Origin: UBA4582 sp965657335
GTDB taxonomy: Bacteria; Pseudomonadota; Gammaproteobacteria; Pseudomonadales; Azotimanducaceae
Direction: 5' to 3'
Length of the DNA: 64,000 nt
Assembly (NCBI GenBank): GCA_965657335.1
Contig: CBFHOH010000010.1
Coordinates: forward strand, 66,431-130,430
In this document: piece by piece, positions 44,473 to 53,888 of the stretch
Layout: the number at the start of each line of letters is the position of its first letter
How positions within the stretch are numbered: position 1 is the first letter of the stretch
The notes under the pieces: model-generated
Told to the model about the DNA's origin: nothing
Seen by the model: only the letters and a program-made list of their open reading frames with translations
The model's database searches: none
Translations under genes and position numbers: made by a program

Positions 44473-45639
44473 ATGAATAGAGAATTTGATAATTACCTCA
44501 GCGCCAGATCACGATCGCTCGCAGTCAGCAAAATTCGGGAGATTGCTGAGTTGGGTTTTGACCAACCGAATGTTATCCCGCTTTGGTTTGGCGAGGGTGC
44601 TTGGCCAAGCGCCGAGAATATTGTTGCGACTGCGGTCGCTTCTCTTGAAGCTGGCGACCATTTTTACCAACCAAACAGTGGTAAAATGGTGCTGCGAGAA
44701 GAGGTTGTGAGTTACACCAACCGCGTTTATAACGCTTCAGTCGATGTATCAAACGTCACGATCACTGCTTCGGGGACTCAGGGATTAGCGCTGGTTGCTC
44801 AAGCTATCATTTCACCAGGCGACAAAGTTGTGGTGCTCGAGCCGGGCTGGCCGAACATATCTCAGTCATTCGAAATCTCTGGCGCGAGCGTGCTGACGAA
44901 AACGCTGGAGGTGAAAGAGGATCGCTGGCACCTCGACATGAACGAATTGCTTAGTGCGCTGACGCCTGAGACGAAAGCCGTCGTATTGAACTCTCCAAAT
45001 AATCCAACTGGCTGGGTGATGCCCTCTGAGCAGCAACTGCAGCTTTTGACGCATTGTCGCAAGTACGGAATCTGGATCATCTCGGACGATGTGTACGCCA
45101 GACTGTATGCAGATGGCGCTGCGGCACCTTCATTTCTGTCCATGACTAATCCTGATGACCTGTTTATCTCCATAAACAGTTTTTCGAAGGCTTGGTCGAT
45201 GACCGGATGGCGGTTGGGTTGGCTTATTGCACCGTTACAGCTAGAGAGCACGCTTGCGATGCTGACAGAGTTTAATATCGCATGTCCCCCCGGTTTTATT
45301 CAGCAGGCTGGCGTTGTTGCACTTAAAGAGGGTGAGGACAGGTTGCGTGAGTTACAGGGTCAACTTGAAAATAGTTATGCATTGGCCGCTTCACGGCTCA
45401 GGAATATGAAGGGTGTCAGGTTCATTGCCTCAACCGGAGCCTTCTATTGTTTCTTTAGCGTCAACGGAGCAACAGATAGTATGTTACTGGCACGCAAACT
45501 TTTGCAGGAAAGTGGCGTTGGCCTCGCGCCGGGCATTGCTTTTGGTGCTGCCGGAGAAGGTTACCTTCGGTTGTGCTATGCCCAGCCCGAAAAGGTACTG
45601 ATTGAAGCCTTTGATCGGTTGGAGACGGTCATAAATTGA
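44473..45639 (+). CDS. PLP-dependent class I/II aminotransferase
   Basis: 388 residues, fold type I. The PLP lysine is in SINSFSKAWSMTGWRLGW; VVLNSPNNPTGWVMP holds the conserved Asn-Pro of the cofactor loop; ASGTQGLALVAQAI binds the phosphate. The close YLRLCYAQPEKVL contains the Arg expected to bind the substrate carboxylate. Aspartate- or kynurenine-type specificity cannot be fixed from sequence. It is isolated, with about 500 bases of non-coding DNA downstream. Confidence 0.92.
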   Translation: MNREFDNYLSARSRSLAVSKIREIAELGFDQPNVIPLWFGEGAWPSAENIVATAVASLEAGDHFYQPNSGKMVLREEVVSYTNRVYNASVDVSNVTITASGTQGLALVAQAIISPGDKVVVLEPGWPNISQSFEISGASVLTKTLEVKEDRWHLDMNELLSALTPETKAVVLNSPNNPTGWVMPSEQQLQLLTHCRKYGIWIISDDVYARLYADGAAAPSFLSMTNPDDLFISINSFSKAWSMTGWRLGWLIAPLQLESTLAMLTEFNIACPPGFIQQAGVVALKEGEDRLRELQGQLENSYALAASRLRNMKGVRFIASTGAFYCFFSVNGATDSMLLARKLLQESGVGLAPGIAFGAAGEGYLRLCYAQPEKVLIEAFDRLETVIN

Positions 45640-46153
45640 AAGCGCCGATCAACAGACCATCGTAACTGTCGTAAGCCAGCATTTTTCGCAATTCCCCACC
45701 GCTAGGATGTCGTTCCAAGAATAGATCGCAGACTTTCTATGTCAACGCGGCATTGGGTCGCGTTGTGGTTCAAAGAAATTTAAATCGTCTTTTGAAGTTC
45801 GACTGATGTAACGCATCTTGGACAGCGGGAGTTTTGCGGCTTGGCGTTATCTTTTGTCCCAATTCTTATGTGGCTGAGATAACAAACTGCATACCCGCGT
45901 GGTGAAATGAAATGCGGCGTTTCCGAAGCAAGGCAAAGGCCGGATTAAATTGTTTGATTTACTTACATTCCGTATCTTTGTTGCGAATCAGCAACTAGTA
46001 TTAACTCCCTAAAAGCGCGAAAAATTAAAAGCACTAGAGAATTGCTATGGAGCATGCGATTGGCGCAACCGGACGTCGTTATCGACGATTTCGACAAGCT
46101 TTGTTCGCTTGAAATTGAAGTTACAGTGGCAGCTGAATTGAGGAATTAGATAG
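45640..46153. other. Non-coding stretch of about 510 bases
   Basis: No convincing ORF on either strand. GTCGTTATCGAC forms a short hairpin near 46075-46086. No RNA gene or insertion sequence recognised. It may hold the promoter of the AIM24 gene. Confidence 0.4.
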
Positions 46154-46894
46154 ATGAAAAGTCATGAAATTGACTACGAAATACTCGGTCACGACATACA
46201 GCTCGTAGAGATCGAATTAGACCCGGAAGAGACCGTTGTCGCAGAGGCCGGGGCGATGGCTTATTTGGAATCCGATGTCGCCTTTGAAACAAAAATGGGT
46301 GATGGCTCAGACGCGGACGGTTTTGTTGGTAAATTATTCGGTGCCGGTAAACGTTTGATGACTGGCGAATCTCTTTTTATGACCCACTTTACCAACGAAG
46401 GTGATCGTAAGCGTAAGGTCGCCTTCAGTGCTCCCTTGCCAGGTTCTATCGTACCTATTGATTTATCGGAAGAGGGTGGTGAAGTCATCTGCCAGAAGGA
46501 CGCCTTCCTCGTTGCGGCAAAGGGTACCGCGATTAATCTTGCTTTCAGTAAGCGTCTTGGTGCCGGTTTCTTCGGTGGAGAAGGGTTTATTCTGCAAAAG
46601 CTCGAGGGAGACGGGCTCGTATTTATTCACGCAGGTGGTACCCTGATAAAAAAGCAGTTGAACAACGAAACACTTCGACTTGATACAGGCTGCCTAGTCG
46701 CATTTAGTCAGGGTATCGATTATGACATCGCGTTGGCTGGTGGTTTAAAAAGCATGCTTTTCGGCGGCGAGGGCTTTTGTCTTGCTACACTCAGCGGCAC
46801 AGGGTCGGTATGGATACAAAGCTTACCATTCTCCCGTTTGGTAAACCGAATCATGGCGGCGATGCCGCCGCCGGTGACCCATGACGCAGATTGA
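46154..46894 (+). CDS. AIM24/TIGR00266 family protein
   Basis: 246 residues, full length. Family marks are VVAEAGAMAYLESDVAFETKM near the start, FVGKLFGAGKRLMTGESLFMTHF in the first half and DTGCLVAFSQGIDYDI plus GGLKSMLFGGEGF in the second. Proteins of this family form trimeric beta folds of unknown biochemical role. It starts with ATG 46154. The gene ends directly against the convergent enoyl-CoA hydratase gene, with no gap. Confidence 0.94.
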   Translation: MKSHEIDYEILGHDIQLVEIELDPEETVVAEAGAMAYLESDVAFETKMGDGSDADGFVGKLFGAGKRLMTGESLFMTHFTNEGDRKRKVAFSAPLPGSIVPIDLSEEGGEVICQKDAFLVAAKGTAINLAFSKRLGAGFFGGEGFILQKLEGDGLVFIHAGGTLIKKQLNNETLRLDTGCLVAFSQGIDYDIALAGGLKSMLFGGEGFCLATLSGTGSVWIQSLPFSRLVNRIMAAMPPPVTHDAD

Positions 46895-47665
46895 TTACTG
46901 TAGCGATTGCCCGCGGGTCGTCACGGCCTTTCGTGCAGCTTCTACACTTTCTCTGCTCACTGCCGCAGATTGTTTTGCTGACCTTTTGGCCTCCATAACA
47001 AGCGCTTCATCAAAGTTCATACCATAGCCCTCGTCGATGACCTGTTTGTAGCCCTGCAGCATGTGGGGCATACAACCAGTCATATCTTCAGCTATTTTTA
47101 AGGCTGCGGGCATCAGCTCTGCTGGCTGATGTACACTATTCACTAGCCCCCAGCGTTCGGCTGTATCGGCATCGATGAAGTTGCCGGTGAGTGATATCTG
47201 TTTCGCGCGACTGATGCCGATCAACCTCGGTAGGCGTTGTGAAAGCCCCCAGCCTGGCATAATGCCGACGCGAGCATGGGTGTCGGCAAATTTAGCTTCT
47301 GTTGATGCAATCAAAACGTCACACATGAGCGCCAGTTCAAATCCTCCGGTAATTGCGAACCCGTTGATCGCGCCGATGATCGGCCATGGGAATTCGGCAA
47401 TGGTACCCGCAAGGTCTACGACTTCGTTGCGTTTCGGTGTGAATCCCTTTTGACCGGCCTCCTTAAGGTCGACACCTGACGTGAAGGCACGACCGGCGCC
47501 GGTCAGAATAACAACTCTGATGTCATCCATTTGCTTCAGTTTAGCAAAGGTTGCAGCGATCTCGTTTCGTAGGTCTCTGCTCAAAGCATTTAACGTTTCA
47601 GGACGGTTGAGAGTGACAATAGCTATCGCGCCCCTCTGCTCTAACAGAACAATCTCGTTTGACAT
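46895..47665 (-). CDS. Enoyl-CoA hydratase/isomerase family protein (2)
   Basis: 256 residues. Crotonase motifs LNRPETLNALSRDLRNEIA, TGAGRAFTSGVDLKEAG and INGFAITGGFELALMCDVL are clear. THARVGIMPGWGLSQRLPRLIG carries the region of the second active-site acid, here without the usual Glu. It acts on a CoA ester; the pathway is unknown. It stands apart from other fatty-acid genes. Confidence 0.88.
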   Translation of the reverse strand: MSNEIVLLEQRGAIAIVTLNRPETLNALSRDLRNEIAATFAKLKQMDDIRVVILTGAGRAFTSGVDLKEAGQKGFTPKRNEVVDLAGTIAEFPWPIIGAINGFAITGGFELALMCDVLIASTEAKFADTHARVGIMPGWGLSQRLPRLIGISRAKQISLTGNFIDADTAERWGLVNSVHQPAELMPAALKIAEDMTGCMPHMLQGYKQVIDEGYGMNFDEALVMEAKRSAKQSAAVSRESVEAARKAVTTRGQSLQ

Positions 47666-48126
47666 ATTTTTACCGGTACTTTGTTGGGTTTTAACACAGT
47701 GTGAGGCTAATGAAACTTTGGGTCAATGAAGACATTTGTTGATTTTTATTGGCGCGAACGTTGTGCCAGCAAAGCAAAAGGTACGAAAGGTCGCGATGTT
47801 CTGGGCAATGCTGATGATGGTCATTCTGTGAGAAAGAAGCCTCCGGTCGTTTGCGAGGTGTGTATGAGAGCAAACATCTCAACAAAACAGTTCGCAGGTT
47901 CTGACATGCTTCGTAAAGACGGCGCGAAAATCGACGGCTGTAATTGCAACAAGGACGTGACAAAGGTGATTTGAAAAGCCCGAAATTGAGCACGGTTGAT
48001 GCTGAAGATGGCGAGACCCTGTGTTATCAATAATCAGATGCGGGTCTCATGAGGAGATCTGTATATCGATAAGGTATCTGCAAAGGCTCGGCATATGTAC
48101 CGATGGCGGCGACTCTGTGAATGAAT
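47666..48126. other. Intergenic stretch of about 460 bases
   Basis: Between two minus-strand genes. A plus-strand 82-codon frame at 47726-47974 with several Cys was considered but has no ribosome site, and I do not credit it. No repeats or RNA genes seen. Confidence 0.4.
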
Positions 48127-49029
48127 TTATGGATGTACTCTTTGGGGACGTGAATGTCGCCATTCTGCTAGCAACGTACGAAGGCTGCTTACAAAGGCCA
48201 AAGGCTGGTCAAGAAATAAGTGATGCTGTGCCTCCGGGATGCCGACAAACGGTACTGACTTATCGAGGACTTCAAACATAAAGTCGGCGATTTCTTGGGA
48301 GAACAAATAGCTGTCTTCACCGTATACAACGCCGACCCTAACTTGCAGCTTGGCAAGGTCCTCATGCATGTTTTCGCCAAATTCGAATTTCTGAAACATA
48401 GTGTCGTCGAACTTCCAAGTCCAGCCCTCGTCGACCTCCATGATTGAATGGTGACCGATGTAATCAAGTAGATACGCATTGTCGCAATCCTGCGGAGGCA
48501 TGAGTCTGAATCTTGCATGGGCTGCGTCGAAGCTCTCATATATTCGCTTTGCTTTAATCGGTGAACGTCTAGGGTCACGTTCCCACTCGAAGTCAGGAGG
48601 TCTGACTGCCGAGTCAACAAGCACAATACCCTCAAGTCGGTCGCGATACAGTAAACCCGTCCTGAGTGTAATGTAGCCACCGAAACTGTGGCCTACGATG
48701 ATGGTGTCGTTACCAAACCCGGCGTCGTCCGCAGCAGCATTAATCTCGGCAGCAAATGATTCTGTGGTGTATCGTGATCGGCGACCGCTATCTCCGGCGC
48801 CGGACAGGTCTATTGCCAGAACTTGGTAGTGATCCATGAAGAAAGGCGCAAGGAATGTCCACCAGTGGGCGTGGGCACCGTTGCCATGGACGAGAACGAG
48901 CCCAGGTTTTGTTGCGTCGTCACTCCAAAGCAGGTAGTGAATGTCGACGCCATCGCAGATGACCGTTTTGTCTTTATAAGGGACGGCCAGGGCACGCTTA
49001 AACCACCCCGGTTGCTCTTTGTTAATCAC
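48127..49029 (-). CDS. Alpha/beta-fold hydrolase
   Basis: 300 residues from GTG 49029, with GAGAGAG upstream. The nucleophile elbow is VGHSFGGYITL; the oxyanion region is LVHGNGAHAHWW; the acid and the catalytic His are in DSYLF and IPEAQHHLFLDQP. Substrate unknown. It could be an esterase, epoxide hydrolase-like or dehalogenase-like enzyme. Single gene. Confidence 0.88.
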   Translation of the reverse strand: MINKEQPGWFKRALAVPYKDKTVICDGVDIHYLLWSDDATKPGLVLVHGNGAHAHWWTFLAPFFMDHYQVLAIDLSGAGDSGRRSRYTTESFAAEINAAADDAGFGNDTIIVGHSFGGYITLRTGLLYRDRLEGIVLVDSAVRPPDFEWERDPRRSPIKAKRIYESFDAAHARFRLMPPQDCDNAYLLDYIGHHSIMEVDEGWTWKFDDTMFQKFEFGENMHEDLAKLQVRVGVVYGEDSYLFSQEIADFMFEVLDKSVPFVGIPEAQHHLFLDQPLAFVSSLRTLLAEWRHSRPQRVHP

Positions 49030-49156
49030 AAATCTCTCTCTATTGGCTCAGCCTCGATGGTAGTAAGTCTAGCGAGGGCTTTTACTGAAAGCGAAGGCTT
49101 AGGCAGAATATAAGCGATCGATATGTTGTTACATATATGGATTGTTGTATGTCGGA

Positions 49157-51439
49157 CTAAAGTGACAGTTCCACTCTGGCCTCGGTTTCGGTTTTCTCAA
49201 CCGTCGGTTTGCATGAAAAAATGCGGGTTGCAACAACGCCGTTGTTCTCCATTTCTTGTCGTATTTTGTCACCACGCCGTTTTGCCAACGCTAGTAAAAA
49301 TGTTGGAGCAGGGATGCTGGGTTCGGCTTTGATTGGTTTTTCAGCCTTTGCAGTTGAGTCAATTGCATCATCAGACTTTGTGGCGACGGGCACTGGGATG
49401 TCCAGTTGTGTCGATACACCGCAGATCGTGATGCGCATTTCCGGCCGGTCATTAAGCATTTTAGCTATTTTTTTGACGTAGCCAATGGCTTCTTCCGTTA
49501 GATCAGTCGAGCGTGGTGCAAACGTAATCGGTTCGAAACGCGGTTGTGTGATTGCACCCGCGATATCTTTCAGTAGCAGCAGGCTACCATAGGGCTGCAG
49601 TGCAAATTTTGCATAATTTAGTGCTGTTTTTTGCGCTGCACCCTGCAGAGCTTTGGATACAATGCCTTGAGTGCCAATCGAAAAGTTATCAAGATCTGTT
49701 TCAATGGGAACGTCAAGTTCGATGTCTCCGTGCTTATCTTTTAGGAGGTACAGCGCAAGTGCAACCGAAGCGCCATCGCTATTTTTGCTAGTAGCGTTGG
49801 TATCTGACATTTTCATCGACTCGATGAGAATATGGTTTTTAAGGTGTACAAGTCCCGATTCAATCTTCAGGTCGGCGTCGAGCGTGAGTCTGCCGCTTTG
49901 CACGCTATCGTCCATATAAGCGCTAATTTCATGTAGTTCGAAATTTTTCAATGTCAGGCTTGCCTCTCCTGTCAGTTGCTCGGAAACCTGAAACTTGCCT
50001 GCACTAGTGATGTTAGCGGCTCGTCTAACATCTTTCTGGTGATTGGCTGTGAGCTTATAGTCCAGAAGCCGATTGCGAGCAAGAGGGGCTACGCTGAGGT
50101 TAATTCCATTTAGCGCGAGTGTGATTTCAGGTGTGACCTTCTTGTCGCGAAAGTGTAAATTGCCTTCCTTTATGTCAAAGCGGGCGATATTAATGCCGTC
50201 CAGTGGTAGCAACTTTTCAAATTCGCCAGATGGTATCGATTCAGATGCCACCTCAATGTCTGTTTGTTTGATGTCGGATTTTAGTTCTTTAAGTTTGCCC
50301 CCCTTGTTTATTGTTAGGATGCTTTGATCGCCGCTGATCAATAACGACTCTGCTTCAAGTTTTTTACCTGAAACAAAAGAGACGGATGTAAAATCGATTT
50401 TCTCGACTTTGCCAAAAACCTGATTAGAAATGCCAGAAGCCGAAACGTCGCCGTCTACACGCATCTCGAAACCCAGAAAATTCGCGCTATGCTCAGGTGT
50501 TTTTTCAAACGCAAGTGTGCCCTGCCAATGCATTTTCTCTACGTCGTATTGCTCAAAACTGATTTTGTTAAATTTAATGTCCCCTAAGCTGGTGATATTT
50601 AGCTGCTCGTGAGACTTACTGGCCTGAAAGTTTTGTTCCGATGATACGTTGCCAAATCGCAGGTGCTTGTAAGAAAGATTGATTATTTCGCTAGGGCCTT
50701 GCAACTTCACGATGAAGTTGTTGGCATCACCGTTCAAATTAACATTCTGTTCTGTTGTCAGAGTTCCCGCGATGGGTTGTTTCAGAAAAGGTTCTAGTAA
50801 TTTAAGATCGAAATCTGACAGTGTCAGTTGGCCTTGAAAGTTGTGTTGTGAGGATAGAGCGGATTGATATTGACCTTCAACACCGACTGTTGTTGCACCT
50901 AATTGAAACTTGATCGCCACATTAACGGGGGCTTCAGGGTCAGTAATGATGGGTCCAGCGTTCATAGACGAGATGGAAAGCTGATGCGATTGCTCATCTA
51001 GCGCCAAGTTCAGCTGCGTTTCGTTCACTTCGATACTGTCCAGTTGATAGGTCCAACTCGTCGTTTTAGCGTTGTTCATATCGACATCGTTGGCAGGTAC
51101 TTTAAAACCTCCAATGTTCGTGACGTCGCCATTTTTCCTTATATTTGAGTTAAGTCCATGAAGCGTAATTTTTTTGACGTGGATATGCTTGCGGGACAGA
51201 GGCTTCAGCGCTAGTTCGATTATGCCCTCTGAAAGCGTTAAGACGTCGGCGACCTCAAGCTCGTTTATTACGAGCGTTCCGCTGAGCGGATTAAGCGCGA
51301 TAGCACCAATAGATACATCGAGTGAGAGAAATTTAGCTAGTCTGGTTTCTAACTGCCATTTGATTAACGGGGTTAATCCGAATACGATCACAAGAACAGC
51401 ACATGTGATGAGTGTGATGTAAATTCTAGCGGTGGGCAT
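49157..51439 (-). CDS. DUF748 (AsmA-like) membrane-anchored protein
   Basis: 760 residues. One N-terminal membrane helix, TLITCAVLVIVFGLTPLIKW, then a long beta-rich periplasmic part of DUF748 type with repeats such as LTLSDFDLKLLEPFL and LNLNGDANNFIVKLQG. Near the end, STDLTEEAIGYVKKIAKML and RITICGVST look like an OmpA-type segment. Related AsmA/YdbH proteins span the periplasm and help move lipids to the outer membrane; DUF748 itself is unassigned. The gene is divergent from the one at 51448 with only eight bases between starts. Confidence 0.85.
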   Translation of the reverse strand: MPTARIYITLITCAVLVIVFGLTPLIKWQLETRLAKFLSLDVSIGAIALNPLSGTLVINELEVADVLTLSEGIIELALKPLSRKHIHVKKITLHGLNSNIRKNGDVTNIGGFKVPANDVDMNNAKTTSWTYQLDSIEVNETQLNLALDEQSHQLSISSMNAGPIITDPEAPVNVAIKFQLGATTVGVEGQYQSALSSQHNFQGQLTLSDFDLKLLEPFLKQPIAGTLTTEQNVNLNGDANNFIVKLQGPSEIINLSYKHLRFGNVSSEQNFQASKSHEQLNITSLGDIKFNKISFEQYDVEKMHWQGTLAFEKTPEHSANFLGFEMRVDGDVSASGISNQVFGKVEKIDFTSVSFVSGKKLEAESLLISGDQSILTINKGGKLKELKSDIKQTDIEVASESIPSGEFEKLLPLDGINIARFDIKEGNLHFRDKKVTPEITLALNGINLSVAPLARNRLLDYKLTANHQKDVRRAANITSAGKFQVSEQLTGEASLTLKNFELHEISAYMDDSVQSGRLTLDADLKIESGLVHLKNHILIESMKMSDTNATSKNSDGASVALALYLLKDKHGDIELDVPIETDLDNFSIGTQGIVSKALQGAAQKTALNYAKFALQPYGSLLLLKDIAGAITQPRFEPITFAPRSTDLTEEAIGYVKKIAKMLNDRPEMRITICGVSTQLDIPVPVATKSDDAIDSTAKAEKPIKAEPSIPAPTFLLALAKRRGDKIRQEMENNGVVATRIFSCKPTVEKTETEARVELSL

Positions 51440-51447
51440 AATCAGCA

Positions 51448-51867
51448 GTGGTCATTAAAATAAAATTTTCAACCTTTAGTGGTATCTCTGTTTCCTTGTT
51501 CTTTGCGCTCATGAGCCCGTCCATACAAGGCGAACCGGCCGAGAGTGCGGATAAGAGCATGGAAGCACTGGTCACCTGTGCAGTTTATCACCGTATGATG
51601 GCTGGGTCTTTCAGGCGTGTTCGACAAATGCCTGAAATGGCTAACCTTGAATCGGAGAAAATGGATGAATATATCAGATTAGCGAAAGACGCGGGAAAGC
51701 GTGAGTTTGGTGGAACGGAAGCAATTGATTCTGAAGTAGAAGCCGTATTTTTAGAATCTTGGAAATACAATTTGAATAGAATGGAGAATAAGATTAACCG
51801 TAATTATAAGAACGTGTCGCGTCTTACTTATATTTACAAAAACAAGTGTCGAAAACTCCTTGAGTAG
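51448..51867 (+). CDS. Small secreted protein of unknown function
   Basis: 139 residues from GTG 51448. An N-terminal signal (FSGISVSLFFALMSPSIQG) is followed by a helical mature part with ADKSMEALVTCAVYHRMMAG and two Cys (in VTCAVYHR and NKCRKLL) that may form a disulfide. No family recognised. Its promoter must lie inside the DUF748 gene because the starts are eight bases apart. Confidence 0.65.
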   Translation: MVIKIKFSTFSGISVSLFFALMSPSIQGEPAESADKSMEALVTCAVYHRMMAGSFRRVRQMPEMANLESEKMDEYIRLAKDAGKREFGGTEAIDSEVEAVFLESWKYNLNRMENKINRNYKNVSRLTYIYKNKCRKLLE

Positions 51868-51906
51868 GGTTTCCAGTCCCGACGTCCAAAACCGGAATGA
51901 CTGTGT

Positions 51907-52182
51907 ATGAAACAACGTCAAATTGTTATGGTGTTATACAGCAGGTCGTCTGCGCTTGATTCGGAGGTTGTTGGCTGGGCGACATACGATGGTACGGGCA
52001 AGACGTTTCATCACCCCGGTGGTCAGGATGAGCCGCCCTATAATACTGGCCTGGAGGCGATGCTCGATGGCTGGCGGGTAATACAAATATCTCAACTTGT
52101 ACCTCCTTATCCTGGAACAGAATACAGCACGTCTTTTCTCCCTTTTGAGATCGTGTTGGAGCAGCTGGTAGAGGTAGAGTAA
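51907..52182 (+). CDS. Small hypothetical protein, 91 residues
   Basis: A compact soluble protein with VVGWATYDGTGKTFHHPGGQDE and MLDGWRVIQISQLVPPYPG; I cannot assign a family. Its stop is two bases before the PhyH gene, suggesting cotranscription. It may be an accessory factor of that oxygenase. Confidence 0.6.
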   Translation: MKQRQIVMVLYSRSSALDSEVVGWATYDGTGKTFHHPGGQDEPPYNTGLEAMLDGWRVIQISQLVPPYPGTEYSTSFLPFEIVLEQLVEVE

Positions 52183-52184
52183 TC

Positions 52185-53060
52185 ATGGACAATCTATTGA
52201 CGACGCAACAAATGGCACTGTTTGTTGCAAGGGGTTTCCTTCGATTCGATGCGCTTGTACCCGAATCTATAAACGATACTGTCCTTGCGGCTATTGAAGC
52301 AGGAGGGGAGCAGGATGGGCTACTTATTCAGGATTCTGAAGTGCACAGCTACTCGCCAGGCACCCCGTTGTCTGAGTGTTATGTTGACCAACCGGCACTG
52401 AGACAGTTGCTTGATTTACCCTCGGTAAGGGGGATTATTCAGTCACTTGTTGGTCGTGACCCACTCTTTGATCATCATGCTATTCATCACTGTCCGCCGA
52501 ATCAAAAAACAGCGCAATATATCCATGCAGACTCGATCATTGATACTAGGACCAATTTCGATATCCAGTTAATGTATTATCCGCACGAAATCACAGAGCG
52601 TATGGGTGGGACTAGATATGTCCCGGGCAGCCACTTTCGGCGGGTTAACGAAATGGCGATCGCGCGTTATCAGAATATAAAAGGTCAACAGCATGTAGTC
52701 TGTCCAGCGGGCACACTGCTCGTCATGCATCATGGTATCTGGCACGGCGGCGGCAGAAATCAGACGGAAAACCACCGCTATATGTTCAAGATTCGTCTCA
52801 ATGCCACAGAGAAACAAGTGAAACTGTGGAACATCTCTGACCTTGATGAAAAGTCCGTGGGCCCCAAAGCAATTTTTGACCCGGATGCTTATCTGCATAG
52901 AGATCGAGTTCAGACGATTTTCGAATTACCCGAAAAATGGTTTCCCATGGATGAAAGTCGCCTTGAGATTGTGAATCGAATTAAATTGTGGCGTCACCTT
53001 GTCGGTGACGAATCATTTGACAGCCACTATTGGCTCTCAAGGCTAGAAAATAACAATTAG
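52185..53060 (+). CDS. Phytanoyl-CoA dioxygenase (PhyH) family protein
   Basis: 291 residues. The Fe(II)/2-oxoglutarate site is seen as IHADSIID (HxD) near residue 113 and the distal His in HHGIWHGGGRNQT near residue 185, with an Arg after it in HRYMFKIR. GGTRYVPGSHFR is the usual PhyH strand. It hydroxylates an unknown substrate. It is in a likely operon with the small gene before and the ADP-ribose-type Nudix after (29-base gap). Confidence 0.9.
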   Translation: MDNLLTTQQMALFVARGFLRFDALVPESINDTVLAAIEAGGEQDGLLIQDSEVHSYSPGTPLSECYVDQPALRQLLDLPSVRGIIQSLVGRDPLFDHHAIHHCPPNQKTAQYIHADSIIDTRTNFDIQLMYYPHEITERMGGTRYVPGSHFRRVNEMAIARYQNIKGQQHVVCPAGTLLVMHHGIWHGGGRNQTENHRYMFKIRLNATEKQVKLWNISDLDEKSVGPKAIFDPDAYLHRDRVQTIFELPEKWFPMDESRLEIVNRIKLWRHLVGDESFDSHYWLSRLENNN

Positions 53061-53089
53061 AATTTTTTGCAGATATCAAGGAAAGCAAT

Positions 53090-53653
53090 GTGAGTAATAT
53101 TAAACCCTGGGCGCGAAAGCAGCATAAAGTGATGGCCGATTGTCGAATCTTCACGGTCAACGAATGTTTGTCTGTGTCTCCACTCACCCGTAAGGAACAT
53201 TCGTTCTATTTTCTGGAAACCACAGATTGGGTAAATATTGTACCGATGACAGATGCGGGTGAGATTGTCTGTGTGCGCCAATATCGACATGGCAGTGAAA
53301 GTATTACCTTAGAGATTCCGGGCGGCATGGTCGATATGGGAGAACAACCGGGCATCGCAGCAGCCAGGGAATGTCTCGAAGAAACTGGTTACGAAGTTTC
53401 ACAAATTGAATCTTTGGGAGTATTGAATCCTAACCCGGCGATTCAATCGAATCGGTTGTTTACTTATTTGGGCCGTGGCGCAGAGCTGATAAAAGAAATT
53501 CAGAATACCCAGACCGAGCAAACAGAAGTTGTATTGCTGAGTATTGATCGAATTAAAGATATGCTACTAGCCGGTGAAATAGATCATGCATTGGTTGCCG
53601 CGACACTGTGGCGACTGCTTTATCATATGCAGGAACAGACTTCGTCAACCTGA
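53090..53653 (+). CDS. Nudix hydrolase of the ADP-ribose pyrophosphatase type
   Basis: 187 residues from GTG 53090 with AAGGAAAG upstream. The box GGMVDMGEQPGIAAARECLEETG is intact. N-terminal RKEHSFYFLETTDWVNIVP and a C-terminal helix are typical of NudF/NUDT5 relatives that split ADP-ribose. It follows the PhyH gene by 29 bases. Substrate not proven. Confidence 0.88.
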   Translation: MSNIKPWARKQHKVMADCRIFTVNECLSVSPLTRKEHSFYFLETTDWVNIVPMTDAGEIVCVRQYRHGSESITLEIPGGMVDMGEQPGIAAARECLEETGYEVSQIESLGVLNPNPAIQSNRLFTYLGRGAELIKEIQNTQTEQTEVVLLSIDRIKDMLLAGEIDHALVAATLWRLLYHMQEQTSST

Positions 53654-53888
53654 ACACTGAACATGCTTCGGTTGAGGTAAGGGTGCTAACTAGTCTTGTT
53701 GTTAGGATAAGCGAATTGCGCCTGTAGTTTTTTGACTTGTTACTATTACCCCTCTTCAAACTTTTCGTAAAAGCGCTCCCTATCCATTGAGAAGCTTGCT
53801 CAGCTTAATCTGTGTTTTTCATGGTGGGCGGTAATATCTTAGAGCTCAATAATCGGTAAATAAGACAGGTCCATTTTTACCTTTCGTT

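Noticed and set aside
47726..47974. Cys-containing 82-codon frame between two minus-strand genes
   Set aside because: No ribosome site, no recognisable domain, and the Cys pattern is irregular.
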